DNA of 64,000 nt from Burkholderia arboris (GTDB taxonomy: Bacteria; Pseudomonadota; Gammaproteobacteria; Burkholderiales; Burkholderiaceae): NCBI RefSeq assembly GCF_902499125.1, contig NZ_CABVPX010000016.1:117166-181165 (forward strand), written 5' to 3'. A program made the translations under genes and the position numbers. How positions within the stretch are numbered: position 1 is the stretch's first letter; each line of letters begins with the position of its first letter. A model generated the notes under the pieces. It ran no database searches and was not told where the DNA came from. It worked only from the letters and a program-made list of their open reading frames with translations. Shown here piece by piece: positions 48,587 through 57,682 of this stretch.

Positions 48587-48952
48587 ATGAAGTCGATCGT
48601 GTTGAGAGCGTTGGGCGTCGCCGCCGTGGCGGCCTGTCTGTCGGGCAGCGTGTATGCGCAGTCGAGCGACGCGGCGGCAACGGAAGCGCCGGCGGCCGCG
48701 ACGAGCGCGCCGAAGGCTGCCGCGAAAACCGCGAAGAAGGCGAACCGCAAGCTCGGCTACGCGGTGCGCAAGGCGATTTCGAAGGAATCGGGCGTGAATG
48801 TGTCGAACCTCGTCGTACGCTCGAAGGGTGGCGCGATCACGCTGGAAGGCACGATGCCGGCCCAGGACCAGATCGACAAGGCCGAAGCCGCGGCCAAGGG
48901 CGTGAAGGGCGTGACGTCGGTCACGAACAAGCTGACGGTTCAGCAGCAGTGA
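48587..48952 (+). CDS. BON-domain periplasmic protein
   Basis: A 121-residue protein: signal peptide ending VYA-Q near residue 25, an Ala/Lys-rich linker, then a BON domain (about residues 55-118; KLGYAVRKAISKESGVNVSNLVVRSKGGAITLEGTMP). BON proteins such as OsmY bind envelope lipids or help outer-membrane proteins. A very strong AAGGAG site precedes it. Ends at a terminator. Confidence 0.85.
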   Translation: MKSIVLRALGVAAVAACLSGSVYAQSSDAAATEAPAAATSAPKAAAKTAKKANRKLGYAVRKAISKESGVNVSNLVVRSKGGAITLEGTMPAQDQIDKAEAAAKGVKGVTSVTNKLTVQQQ

Positions 48953-48996
48953 TGCCGGGCGGCGGCGCGCAAGCGCCGCAGGCGCCCGTTTCCAGG

Positions 48997-49024
48997 CGGG
49001 CCCCGGCATGCCGGGGCCCGTTTG
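48997..49024 (+). terminator. Terminator after the BON gene
   Basis: A near-perfect palindrome CGGGCCCCGGC / CCGGGGCCCG followed by TTTGCG. The T-tail is short. Confidence 0.65.
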
Positions 49025-49090
49025 CGCTTCAGAGGCCGACAGCCGCGCGCGACGCGGCGGCGGACCGATAACGATATCGAGAGGGCGGCG

Positions 49091-51181
49091 ATGACGAGGC
49101 TCGGGTGGGGCAGGCGGATGGTGTGGGGCGCGGCGCTGGCCGCGGTCGCGATGCTCGGCGCCTGCAACGGCGACGATTCGGCCGAGCGCAACCGGTTGCC
49201 CGGCTTCGTGTCCGGCAGCGTGCGCACGACGGCCTACGACGGCGCGAGCGACGACCTGCTGACGGCGGGCCTCGGCAAGACGGGCCTCGGCGCGGCCACC
49301 GCGCCCGGCTTCGCGAACGCGTCGCGGCCGACGAGCGCCGAGCTGCGCCGTCTCGCGATCTGGTCGAATTACCGTGCGCTCGTCGACATGAGCGCGAACG
49401 GCGGCTACGGCCGTTTCTGGGGGCCGAACGTCGACCTCGACGGCAACACCACCCTCGGCGAAGGCAAGATCCCCGGCACCGAATACCTCGCGTACTCCGA
49501 CGACGGCAGCGGCAGCAAAAACGTGACGCTGCTCGTGCAGGTGCCCGCCAGCTTCAATCCTGCGCAGCCGTGCATCGTCACCGCGACGTCGTCGGGCTCG
49601 CGCGGCGTGTACGGCGCGATTTCCGCGGCCGGCGAGTGGGCGCTCAAGCGCGGCTGCGCGGTGGCCTACAACGACAAGGGCGGCGGCAACGGCGCGCACG
49701 AGCTGGGCTCCGACACCGTCACGCTGATCGACGGCACGCTCGCCAACGCGGTGCTGGCCGGCACCGCGAGTCTGTTCACCGCGAACGTGACGAGCGGCGA
49801 TCTCGCCGCATTCAACAACCGCTTCCCGAACCGCTATGCGTTCAAGCACGCGCATTCGCAGCAGAATCCCGAGCAGGACTGGGGGCGCGTGACGCTGCAG
49901 TCGGTCGAGTTCGCGTACTGGGCGCTGAACGAGCAGTTCGGACCGCTGATCGACGGCTCGCATCATGGCGTGCGCTATCGCCCGGGCGACGTCACGACGA
50001 TCGCCGCATCGGTCAGCAACGGCGGTGGCGCGTCGCTCGCGGCGGCCGAGCAGGACAGTCGCGGCTGGATCACCGCGGTCGTGGTCGGCGAGCCGCAGAT
50101 CAACGTGCGGATGGCGCCGAATGCGCTCGTGCGCACGGGCGGCCAGCCGGTGCCGTCGTTCGGCCGGCCGCTGGCCGATTACGCGACGCTTGCGAACCTG
50201 CTGCAGCCGTGCGCGGCCGCATCGGCATCGCTCGCCGCTGCGCCGTACCTGAGCGCGCTGCCGGCCGCGACCACCCAGTCGATCCGCACGCAACGCTGTG
50301 CGACGCTCGCCGCAGCCGGGCTCGTGTCGGGCGCCGATACGCAGAGCCAGGCCGCGGACGCGCTCGCGCAGCTCCATGCGGCCGGCTATCTGGCCGATTC
50401 CGACCTGCTGCAGGCGCCGATGTGGGATTCGCAGGCGATTCCGGCGATCGCGGTCACCTATGCGAACGCGTATACGCGCTCGCGCGTCACCGACAACCTG
50501 TGCAACTTCAGCTTCGCGACGACGAACCCGGCGACGGGCGCGGTCGCGGCGCCCGCCGCCTCGCCGATGCCGGCCGTGTTCGGCGTCGGCAACGGCGTGC
50601 CGCCGACGGCCGGCATCGACCTCGTGTTCAACAACGGCGCGGGCGTCGACCACCGGCTCGCGACGCCCGATGCGAGCTTCGCGGGCGCGCTGTGCCTGCG
50701 CCAGCTGTGGACGAACGGGATGCTCGGGATGCCCGCGAACGTCGACGCGGTGCGCGTGAACGCGAACCTGCAAGGCAAGCCGGCGATCATCGTGCAGGGC
50801 CGCAGCGATGCGCTCGTGCCGGTGAACCACGCATCGCGCGCGTATGTCGCGCAGAACGGCATCAGCGAAGGCGGACGCAGCCAGCTCGTGTTCTACGAGG
50901 TGACGAACGGCCAGCACTTCGACGCGTTCCTGCCGGTCCCGGGCTTCGACACGCGCTTCGTTCCCGTCCACTACTACAACCTGCAGGCGCTGAACCTGAT
51001 GTGGCAGCACCTGAAGAACGGCGCGCCGCTGCCGCCGTCGCAGGTGATCCGCACGGTGCCGCGCGGCGGCACGCCGGGCGCCGCCCCTGCACTGACGAGT
51101 GCGAACCTCCCGCCGATCTCGGCCGCGCCGGGCGCGAACGCGATCACGACCGGCGCCGGCACGATCGACGTGCCGCTCTGA
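49091..51181 (+). CDS. 3-hydroxybutyrate oligomer hydrolase, lipoprotein-like signal
   Basis: A 696-residue protein of the D-(-)-3-hydroxybutyrate oligomer hydrolase family (large alpha/beta-hydrolase). The N-terminal signal has a lipobox-like LGAC. The nucleophile is most likely Ser309 in AASVSNGGGASLAA; QGRSDALVPVNHASRAY gives a downstream acid and NGQHFDAFL the His. It cleaves oligomers released from polyhydroxybutyrate. Ends at a strong terminator. Confidence 0.85.
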   Translation: MTRLGWGRRMVWGAALAAVAMLGACNGDDSAERNRLPGFVSGSVRTTAYDGASDDLLTAGLGKTGLGAATAPGFANASRPTSAELRRLAIWSNYRALVDMSANGGYGRFWGPNVDLDGNTTLGEGKIPGTEYLAYSDDGSGSKNVTLLVQVPASFNPAQPCIVTATSSGSRGVYGAISAAGEWALKRGCAVAYNDKGGGNGAHELGSDTVTLIDGTLANAVLAGTASLFTANVTSGDLAAFNNRFPNRYAFKHAHSQQNPEQDWGRVTLQSVEFAYWALNEQFGPLIDGSHHGVRYRPGDVTTIAASVSNGGGASLAAAEQDSRGWITAVVVGEPQINVRMAPNALVRTGGQPVPSFGRPLADYATLANLLQPCAAASASLAAAPYLSALPAATTQSIRTQRCATLAAAGLVSGADTQSQAADALAQLHAAGYLADSDLLQAPMWDSQAIPAIAVTYANAYTRSRVTDNLCNFSFATTNPATGAVAAPAASPMPAVFGVGNGVPPTAGIDLVFNNGAGVDHRLATPDASFAGALCLRQLWTNGMLGMPANVDAVRVNANLQGKPAIIVQGRSDALVPVNHASRAYVAQNGISEGGRSQLVFYEVTNGQHFDAFLPVPGFDTRFVPVHYYNLQALNLMWQHLKNGAPLPPSQVIRTVPRGGTPGAAPALTSANLPPISAAPGANAITTGAGTIDVPL

Positions 51182-51206
51182 CGGCGCCCGCCGCGCCGCC
51201 CCGACC

Positions 51207-51232
51207 AAGCCGGACCGCCGTCCGGCTTTTTT
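51207..51232 (+). terminator. Rho-independent terminator after the oligomer hydrolase gene
   Basis: AAGCCGGA / TCCGGCTT stem with a 6-nt loop followed by a T-run (TTTTTT), 26 nt after the stop codon. Confidence 0.9.
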
Positions 51233-51796
51233 CCTTTCGTCGTCTGGAATCGGTCCCGCACTGCCTTTTATCGGAATGGCGAGCGCCGTAACAAATTATT
51301 ACTTTACGGCGGTAAATCCGGAACCTATTATGCGCCGGTATTTTCACTTAATTTAATAAATTCCAGATACGAGAATATTCCTTTCCGTTTAGTTAATCGA
51401 TCCTTTCGATTTTATTAAATCGGCTCGAGCTGCGATTGATCGGTATTTCGTGATTAATCGGCATCTCGCCGAGGGGGATTGTTCGTCTGTTCAAAGTGAA
51501 GACGCCTTGATGGGCGGGCTTTGCGGGGCATCCTTTGGCCGTCGATTTTGTACGAGTGCGAATGCGCGGAATGAATTCGCATTGCTGCGGATTATTGAAT
51601 TGTCGTTTGCAATGGAATTGATTCCATTGTGCGGTTGCAAAAAAACATGGGTGGGGTAAATCATGCCGGTCGGTATTTGCCGATTCGGTAAAAAACTCGG
51701 AGTGCGTCGCATAACGAATGCATTCCCGGTGCGGAGCGCCGGCGCAAATGATCCTTTGCGACCGGCGGTATTTATCGTTCTGTTCGAGAGGCAATA
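51233..51796. other. AT-rich gap before the S10 peptidase gene
   Basis: About 560 nt noticeably poorer in GC than the genes beside it. Small open stretches have no family resemblance or ribosome sites. It likely holds the S10 peptidase promoter and may be a remnant of transferred DNA. Confidence 0.6.
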
Positions 51797-53632
51797 ATGA
51801 CGACACGGAAGTCCTTGAAAGACGGTTTCGCGCTATTCGGAACGACTTTGAGCATGCCGCTCGCCGCAGCCGCGGCCGCGGCGCTGCTCGTCACGGGGTG
51901 CGGCGGCGACGACGGGCCGAGCCCGACCGCGTCGGCCGCCGCCGCGGCCGCGACGTCCAGCGGCAGCACGTCGGCCAACACCAACGCAACGGCCGCCGCT
52001 GCAGCCGACCAGCCTTACGTCGACACCGACGTGTACGGTACCGGGCCGAACGACGCGGTCACGGATTCGACCGAAGGCGCGGCGGTCGTGCACCGCCAGG
52101 TCACGATCGGCGGCAAGACGATCAAGTACACGGCGACCACGGGCCACCTGACGACGATCGATCCGGTCACGTCGGCGCCGAACGCGAAGATGTTCTACGT
52201 CGCGTACACGCAGGACAACCCGGACCCGTCGAAGCCGCGCCCGGTCACGTTCTTCTACAACGGCGGCCCCGGCTCGTCGTCGGTCTACCTGCTGCTCGGC
52301 TCGTACGGCCCGAAACGCCTGCAGTCGTCGTTCCCGAACTTCACGCCGCCCGCGCCGTACAAGCTGCTCGACAACCCGGACAGCCTGCTCGACCGCACCG
52401 ACCTCGTGTTCATCAACCCGGTCGGCACCGGTTACTCGGCGGCGATCGCCCCGGCGAAGAACAAGGACTTCTGGGGCACCGACCAGGACGCGCGCTCGAT
52501 CGACCGCTTCATCCAGCGCTACCTGACCAAGTACTCGCGCTGGAATTCGCCGAAGTTCCTGTACGGCGAGTCGTACGGCACCGCGCGCAGCGCGGTCGTG
52601 TCGTGGGTGCTACATGAGGACGGTATCGACCTGAACGGGATCACGCTGCAGTCGTCGATCCTCGACTACGCGAACGCGCTGTCCGCGCCGGGCACGTTCC
52701 CGACGCTCGCGGCCGATGCGTTCTACTGGAAGAAGACGACGCTCAACCCGACGCCGACCGATCTCGACGCGTACATGGTCCAGGCCCGCAACTATGCGGA
52801 CAACACGCTCGCGCCGCTTGCGCAGAAGCCGAACCCGCAGGACGGCGGCTTCGTGAACGTGCGGCTGAACCTGAACCTGCAGACCGCGCAGCAGATGGGC
52901 TCGTACATCGGCACGGACCCGACGTCGCTGATCCAGACGTTCGGCAACCCGGCCGCGCTCGGCAACGTGCCGTCGTCGAACGACAACCCGCCGTACACGT
53001 TCTTCCTGACGCTCGTGCCGGGCACGCAGATCGGCCAGTACGACGGTCGCGCGAACTTCACGGGCAAGGGCATCGCGCCGTACATCCTGCCGAACTCGGG
53101 CAGCAACGATCCGTCGATCACGAACGTTGGCGGCGCGTACACGGTGCTGTGGAACAGCTACATCAACACCGACCTCAAGTACACGTCGACGTCGTCGTTC
53201 GTGGACCTGAACGACCAGGTCTTCAACAACTGGGACTTCAGCCACACGGACCCGACCGGCGCGAACAAGGGCGGCGGCAATACGCTGTACACGGCCGGCG
53301 ACCTGGCGTCGACGATGAGCGTGAACCCGGATCTGAAGGTGCTGTCGGCGAACGGCTATTTCGACGCCGTCACGCCGTTCCACCAGACGGAGCTGACGCT
53401 CGCGCAGATGCCGCTCGATCCGACGCTCAAGGCGCAGAACCTGACGATCAAGAACTACCCGTCGGGCCACATGATCTACCTGAACGACGCGTCGCGGACC
53501 GCGCTGAAGGGCGATCTCGCCAGCTTCTACGACGGCATCCTCGCGAACCGTACTGCACTGCAGCGCGTGCTGAAACTGCAGGCGCGCACGCAGCAGCTCA
53601 AGCAGCAGAAACTGCAGCAGCAGGGGCAGTAA
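51797..53632 (+). CDS. Serine carboxypeptidase-like S10 family peptidase, lipoprotein
   Basis: A 611-residue exported protein. The signal ends at LVTGCGG, a lipobox, then a long Ala/Ser/Thr linker. The S10 fold follows with FFYNGGPGSSSVYLLLGSYGP (oxyanion region), nucleophile Ser259 in YGESYGTARS, Asp523 in GYFDAVTPF and His558 in YPSGHMIYL, a complete catalytic triad. Likely trims peptides in the periplasm or at the cell surface. The last 30 residues are Gln/Leu-rich and helical. Confidence 0.87.
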   Translation: MTTRKSLKDGFALFGTTLSMPLAAAAAAALLVTGCGGDDGPSPTASAAAAAATSSGSTSANTNATAAAAADQPYVDTDVYGTGPNDAVTDSTEGAAVVHRQVTIGGKTIKYTATTGHLTTIDPVTSAPNAKMFYVAYTQDNPDPSKPRPVTFFYNGGPGSSSVYLLLGSYGPKRLQSSFPNFTPPAPYKLLDNPDSLLDRTDLVFINPVGTGYSAAIAPAKNKDFWGTDQDARSIDRFIQRYLTKYSRWNSPKFLYGESYGTARSAVVSWVLHEDGIDLNGITLQSSILDYANALSAPGTFPTLAADAFYWKKTTLNPTPTDLDAYMVQARNYADNTLAPLAQKPNPQDGGFVNVRLNLNLQTAQQMGSYIGTDPTSLIQTFGNPAALGNVPSSNDNPPYTFFLTLVPGTQIGQYDGRANFTGKGIAPYILPNSGSNDPSITNVGGAYTVLWNSYINTDLKYTSTSSFVDLNDQVFNNWDFSHTDPTGANKGGGNTLYTAGDLASTMSVNPDLKVLSANGYFDAVTPFHQTELTLAQMPLDPTLKAQNLTIKNYPSGHMIYLNDASRTALKGDLASFYDGILANRTALQRVLKLQARTQQLKQQKLQQQGQ

Positions 53633-53738
53633 GCGCCGCGGGCGGCTCGTCGCCCGAAGCGACATGCAGAACACCGCCTCGTCACGCGCCCCGGTTCCTC
53701 ACGTGGCGTGTGTCGATGGCGGTGCCGTCATTCTCCAG

Positions 53739-53771
53739 GATGCCCCGTGAGTCACGGACTCTCGGGGCATC
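53739..53771 (+). terminator. Hairpin between the S10 gene and the nucleotidyltransferase module
   Basis: A 14-bp stem with one mismatch (GATGCCCCGTGAGT / ACTCTCGGGGCATC). No T-run, so it may stop S10 transcripts weakly. Confidence 0.45.
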
Positions 53772-53803
53772 GTCGTGTCTGGAGGTAGACGCGTCGATGT
53801 GTG

Positions 53804-53889
53804 ATCCTCAAAAGAGGGATGAATAGCCCTCTATTGAGGATTTGATGGAAAATCCTCATAATGAGGACAATTGTCCCTGCATTGAGGAT
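53804..53889. promoter_or_regulatory. Promoter with five TGAGGA/TCCTCA operator boxes ahead of the nucleotidyltransferase-HEPN module
   Basis: ATCCTCAA (53804-53811), TTGAGGAT (53834-53841), AATCCTCA (53851-53858), TGAGGA (53862-53867) and TTGAGGAT (53882-53889) lie within 86 nt, in both orientations. TTGAGG (53834-53839) and CATAAT (53857-53862), exactly 17 nt apart, make a good sigma-70 promoter that the boxes cover. The pattern suggests that the winged-helix protein next door represses its own transcription. Confidence 0.7.
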
Positions 53890-53893
53890 TGAT

Positions 53894-54451
53894 GTGAGTC
53901 TCGCCGACTTTCTCTTCACACCGGGCATGCAGCGGGTGCTGGGTGCGACGCTGCTGCAACCTGACCGCAGCTTTACGTTACAGGAACTGCTACGCCTGGC
54001 AGACAGTGGGCGCGGTAGCGCCCAAAAGCAGGTGGATCGGTTGGTCGAGGTCGGCGTATTGATGGAAGACGCCCGACGAGGCAGACAACGGAGCATTCGC
54101 GCGAATACGGAATTCATCCTTTATCCGGAACTGGTCAGCATCGCGCGCAAGACGTTTGCCGTCGCGGAGCCGTTGAAGGAGGCCTTGTCGCCGTTTGCCG
54201 CGCAGATCACCACGGCGTTCGTGTTCGGCTCGGTGGCCAAGCGTTCCGACAGCGGCCGTAGTGACATCGACCTGATCGTCATCGGGAACGTCCGGCTTCT
54301 CGAGCTATCTGAAGCCCTGCACGTGGTCGAGCAAAGCCTGCTGCGCCCCGTCAATTTCTCTTTGTACGAGCCTGAGGAATGGGCTGCGCTGGTCGACGCG
54401 GACCCCGTCATGGCCCAGATCGCCCAAGGCCCAATGCTGAGGATACTGTGA
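53894..54451 (+). CDS. Winged-helix plus minimal nucleotidyltransferase protein, MNT-type antitoxin candidate
   Basis: A 185-residue protein. N-terminal winged helix (about residues 8-75; RSFTLQELLRLADSGRGSAQKQVDRLVEVGVL) then a nucleotidyltransferase domain with FVFGSVAKRSDSGRSDIDLIVIG, the GS...DxD active site (about 110-132). The GTG at 53894 is chosen over the ATG at 53861: the ATG lies inside the -10 box, GTG has AGGA 5 nt ahead, and the product then starts SLADFLF, as family members do. Its stop overlaps the HEPN-like start. MNT proteins often silence a paired HEPN toxin by adenylylation. Confidence 0.75.
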   Translation: MSLADFLFTPGMQRVLGATLLQPDRSFTLQELLRLADSGRGSAQKQVDRLVEVGVLMEDARRGRQRSIRANTEFILYPELVSIARKTFAVAEPLKEALSPFAAQITTAFVFGSVAKRSDSGRSDIDLIVIGNVRLLELSEALHVVEQSLLRPVNFSLYEPEEWAALVDADPVMAQIAQGPMLRIL

Positions 54452-54888
54452 TGCCGCGCCCAGCTGAATACGAAAACCTCATCAGGACGAAAGCCTTCGA
54501 TCCGGTTGCGCCGACGCCCGGGGCAATCGCGGGCTTCCTGCGCAATGCCGCGGACTACAAGGCCACTGCCGATGAACTGGATCACGCCCGGCATCTGCAG
54601 GTGTTGACGTTGGCCCACGAAGGCTATTTTCAGGTGGTACAGGCGATCCTGGAGTTTTATGAGGTGCGAACCAAGGATGCCGGCCGTAACCTAGCCATCC
54701 AGCGCGTGTCGACCTCGCTGGGCGTGAGTCCGCAGGAATTTGCGTTCATCACGAAGGCACACGAGCGCCGCAACGGCACGTCGTACGTTTCCCCGTTTCC
54801 CCCGGTTTCGAAGGCAGAGGCCGCTACCATGCTGAGCATCCTGGCCAAATACCTGCCCGTTGCACATGCGCTGACAGGTACGCCGTGA
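54451..54888 (+). CDS. HEPN-like helical protein, partner of the nucleotidyltransferase
   Basis: A 145-residue, mainly helical protein whose start overlaps the upstream stop by one base (TGATG), so the two are translated together. HEPN toxins carry an RX4-6H motif; here the matching spot is RRNGTSY, with Tyr where His is expected, so RNase activity may be lost or altered. The base composition of this pair is less GC-rich than its flanks. The assignment rests on the pairing and helix pattern, not on an alignment; it is otherwise an unknown. Confidence 0.55.
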   Translation: MPRPAEYENLIRTKAFDPVAPTPGAIAGFLRNAADYKATADELDHARHLQVLTLAHEGYFQVVQAILEFYEVRTKDAGRNLAIQRVSTSLGVSPQEFAFITKAHERRNGTSYVSPFPPVSKAEAATMLSILAKYLPVAHALTGTP

Positions 54889-55002
54889 GACTCGCCGGGG
54901 CGTTCATCAAGACATGAGGTGAAGGCCAGTCGCCAACAGGGACGGTGCTTTTCGTTGGCGAAGGGAGTGTGTCGATGCGCGCGGGTCGTCGTGCCGGGCC
55001 GC

Positions 55003-55791
55003 TTACGCGAGCACGAGCCGCACGCCGACCGCGACGAGCGTCGCGGCGAGCAGGTTGCGCAGCAGCCGCTCGGGCGCGCGCGCCGACAGCAGGCTGCCGA
55101 GCACGATGCCGGGCAGCGAGCCGAGCAGCAGCGACAGCAGCATCGACCAGTCGACCGAGCCGAGCAGCCAGTGGCCCATGCCGGCGACCAGCGTGAGCGG
55201 CACTGCGTGCGCGATGTCGGAGCCGACGATGCGGGTCGTCGCGAGCGCAGGGTACAGCAGCAGGAGCACCGTCACGCCGATCGCGCCGGCGCCGACCGAC
55301 GTCATCGACACGAGCACGCCGAGCACGGCACCCGTCAGCACGGTCGACCACAGCGTGCGCGCGGGGCTCGGCGCGAGCGGGTTGCGCGCGGCGAATGCGG
55401 TGAGCTGCGGCCGGAAGATCAGCGCGAGCGACGTGAGCAGCAGCGCGACGCCGAGCACGAGCTGGATCATCCGCGCGGTGCCCGGCGTATTCATCCCGTG
55501 CGTATGGAGCCACCACAGCGTGACGGCCGCGGCCGGCACGCTGCCCGCCGCGAGCCGGCCCGTGATGCGCCAGTCGATCGAGCCCTTCAGGCCGTGGACG
55601 AGCGTGCCGGTGGCCTTGGTCGCGGCCGCGTACAGCAGGTCGGTGCCGACCGCTGTCGCGGGATGCACGCCGAACAGCAGCACGAGGATCGGCGTCATCA
55701 ACGAACCGCCGCCGACGCCCGTCAGGCCGACGAGAATGCCGACGAACAGGCCGGACAGGGAGTACAGCAGATCGATATGGGGAAGCGACAT
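55003..55791 (-). CDS. TauE/SafE-family sulfite or organosulfonate exporter
   Basis: A 262-residue, eight-helix membrane protein with two inverted repeats; LVGLTGVGGGSLMTPILVLLFGVHPATAVGTDLLYAA and VSMTSVGAGAIGVTVLLLLYP are the TauE/SafE signatures. It likely exports sulfite or a related anion. The start at 55791 avoids an Arg-rich extension. No sulfonate genes are nearby. Confidence 0.85.
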   Translation of the reverse strand: MSLPHIDLLYSLSGLFVGILVGLTGVGGGSLMTPILVLLFGVHPATAVGTDLLYAAATKATGTLVHGLKGSIDWRITGRLAAGSVPAAAVTLWWLHTHGMNTPGTARMIQLVLGVALLLTSLALIFRPQLTAFAARNPLAPSPARTLWSTVLTGAVLGVLVSMTSVGAGAIGVTVLLLLYPALATTRIVGSDIAHAVPLTLVAGMGHWLLGSVDWSMLLSLLLGSLPGIVLGSLLSARAPERLLRNLLAATLVAVGVRLVLA

Positions 55792-56106
55792 CGGAAGCAG
55801 GCGGTTATGCGGCGTTCGGCGGCGGCGCGCGGCTGCGGCGCGCGCGTCAAAGTCCGCCATTGTCGCAAAAGTGGCGCGTCAATGTACGACTGCGTTAAAA
55901 ATCGGCCGGGAAGGCCCGTGCGGCAGGCGGCCGGGCAAACGTGAAACGGGCGTTCGAGCCGGCGGAGGGCCGATGGCGGTCGTCGGCCCGCACAAGTATG
56001 ACGAATCGGGCGCATGTGCCGCGTCGCGCATCCGGCGCGCGTAAAAAAGGGCGCGACACTGCGCGCCCGGGTTCGATGCCGGTTGCCGGCCCTGGCGAGT
56101 CGCCGG
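55792..56106. other. Gap between the TauE and EmrB-type genes
   Basis: A 315-nt stretch on the upstream side of the TauE gene and downstream side of the EmrB-type gene. It holds the latter's terminator and probably the TauE promoter; no gene is convincing. Confidence 0.5.
56043..56068 (-). terminator. Terminator of the EmrB-type gene
   Basis: On the minus strand GGGCGCG / CGCGCCC forms a 7-bp stem followed by six T residues (56043-56048), 39 nt after the stop codon. Confidence 0.85.
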
Positions 56107-57546
56107 TCAGTGCATCGCGGATCCGGCGCCTTCGATGGCGCGTTGCGGCCGGATGCGCAGCGCGAGGCCGATCAGCGCGGCCACCGCGGCGAACGCTGCA
56201 CCGAACGCGAATGCGGCGTGGTAGCCGCCGTTCAGCGCGTCGAGCGGCGTGGCCTGCGCGGCGGCGAGCGCGTCGGTGCGGGCGCCCGCGAGACTCGCGA
56301 GGACGGCGAGCCCGAGCGCGCCGCCCATCATGAACGCGGTGTTGACGATCCCCGACGCGAGCCCGGAATCGGCCGGGTCGACGTCGTTCATCGCCGCGAG
56401 CAGCATCGGGTTGAACGCGACGCCCGCGCCGATGCCGAGCAGCGTCATGCCGGGCAGCACATGCCACACGAAACCGCCGTCGACCGGCGCGCGCGAGAAC
56501 AGCGCGAGGCCGCAGGCCGCGATCAGCAGGCCGGCCGCGATCGGGCCGCGGATGCCGAAGCGCATCACGATCCGCGCCGACAGCCCGAGCGAGAACGCGG
56601 CCATGATCAGGTTCGCCGGCAGGAACGCGAGGCCGACCTGCAGCGGCCCGTAGCCGAGCACGCGCTGCATGTACAGCGCGGACAGGAAGAACCACGCGAA
56701 CATCGCGGCCGCCCACAGCACGGCGATCACGTTCGCGAGCGCGACGTTGCGCGCGGCGAACAGCGTCAGCGGCATCAGTGGATGCGCGGCGCGCGACTCG
56801 ATCGCGATGAACAGCGCGAGCAGCACGACGGCCGCGCCGATCAGCGCGACGGTCTGCGTCGACAGCCAGCCGGCCTCGTTGCCGCCGACGATCCCGTACA
56901 CGGCCAGCATCAGCGATGCGGTCACGGTGATCGCGCCCGCGACGTCGAGCCGGGCGGTGCCGGCCGGCGCACGCATGCGCGGCAGCAGCGCGGCGCTCAT
57001 CGCATAGACCGCGACGCCGATCGGCAGGTTGACGAGGAAGATCCAGTGCCACGACAGCGAGCTCGTCAGTAGCCCGCCGAGCAGCACGCCGATGCTGCCG
57101 CCGCCCGCGCACACGAAGCCGTAGACGCCCATCGCGCGCGCGCGTTCGCCGGGCTCGGTGAAGAGATTCATGATCAGCGACAGCGAGACGGCCGACACGA
57201 CCGCGCCGCCGAGCCCCTGCACCGCGCGCGCGGCGATCAGCATCGCCTGCGATTGCGCGAGGCCGCAGGCGAGCGACGCGAGCGTGAACGCGACGAGGCC
57301 GGCGAGGAACATGCGCCGCTGGCCGTACAGGTCGCCGAGCCGGCCGCCGAGCAGCAGGCAGCCGCCGAACGTCAGCAGGTACGCGTTGACGACCCACACG
57401 AGGGCCGTTTCGGTGAAATGGAGGTCGGTGCTGATCGACGGCAGCGCAACGTTCACGATCGTGCTGTCGAGCACGATCATCAGCACGCCGAGACAGAGAA
57501 CGATCAGCGCGTACCAGCGCTTCTCGCCGTGGATCCCGTGGGTCAT
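56107..57546 (-). CDS. MFS multidrug efflux transporter, DHA2 (EmrB/QacA) type
   Basis: A 479-residue, 14-helix protein. LGVLMIVLDSTIVNVALPSIS in helix 1 is the DHA2 hallmark; GGRLGDLYGQRRMFLAGL follows. No EmrA-like partner is adjacent, so it may act alone like QacA. Substrates unknown. Confidence 0.87.
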   Translation of the reverse strand: MTHGIHGEKRWYALIVLCLGVLMIVLDSTIVNVALPSISTDLHFTETALVWVVNAYLLTFGGCLLLGGRLGDLYGQRRMFLAGLVAFTLASLACGLAQSQAMLIAARAVQGLGGAVVSAVSLSLIMNLFTEPGERARAMGVYGFVCAGGGSIGVLLGGLLTSSLSWHWIFLVNLPIGVAVYAMSAALLPRMRAPAGTARLDVAGAITVTASLMLAVYGIVGGNEAGWLSTQTVALIGAAVVLLALFIAIESRAAHPLMPLTLFAARNVALANVIAVLWAAAMFAWFFLSALYMQRVLGYGPLQVGLAFLPANLIMAAFSLGLSARIVMRFGIRGPIAAGLLIAACGLALFSRAPVDGGFVWHVLPGMTLLGIGAGVAFNPMLLAAMNDVDPADSGLASGIVNTAFMMGGALGLAVLASLAGARTDALAAAQATPLDALNGGYHAAFAFGAAFAAVAALIGLALRIRPQRAIEGAGSAMH

Positions 57547-57682
57547 GGGCTTGCAGCCTTCTGATAGTTATTTGAAAGGATGCATTGTAGACGCCATCGG
57601 CGCGGGCTTCCTGCCGGTTTGTGGCAGGAGCGTCGCGTAGTCGCGCGCGGGGCCGCGCGCGACTGACAAAGGGAGCAGGGCG

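Noticed and set aside
51393..51806. A possible 137-residue protein on the minus strand in the AT-rich gap
   Set aside because: No ribosome site, no family resemblance and no hydrophobic or conserved pattern; it runs into the S10 peptidase start.
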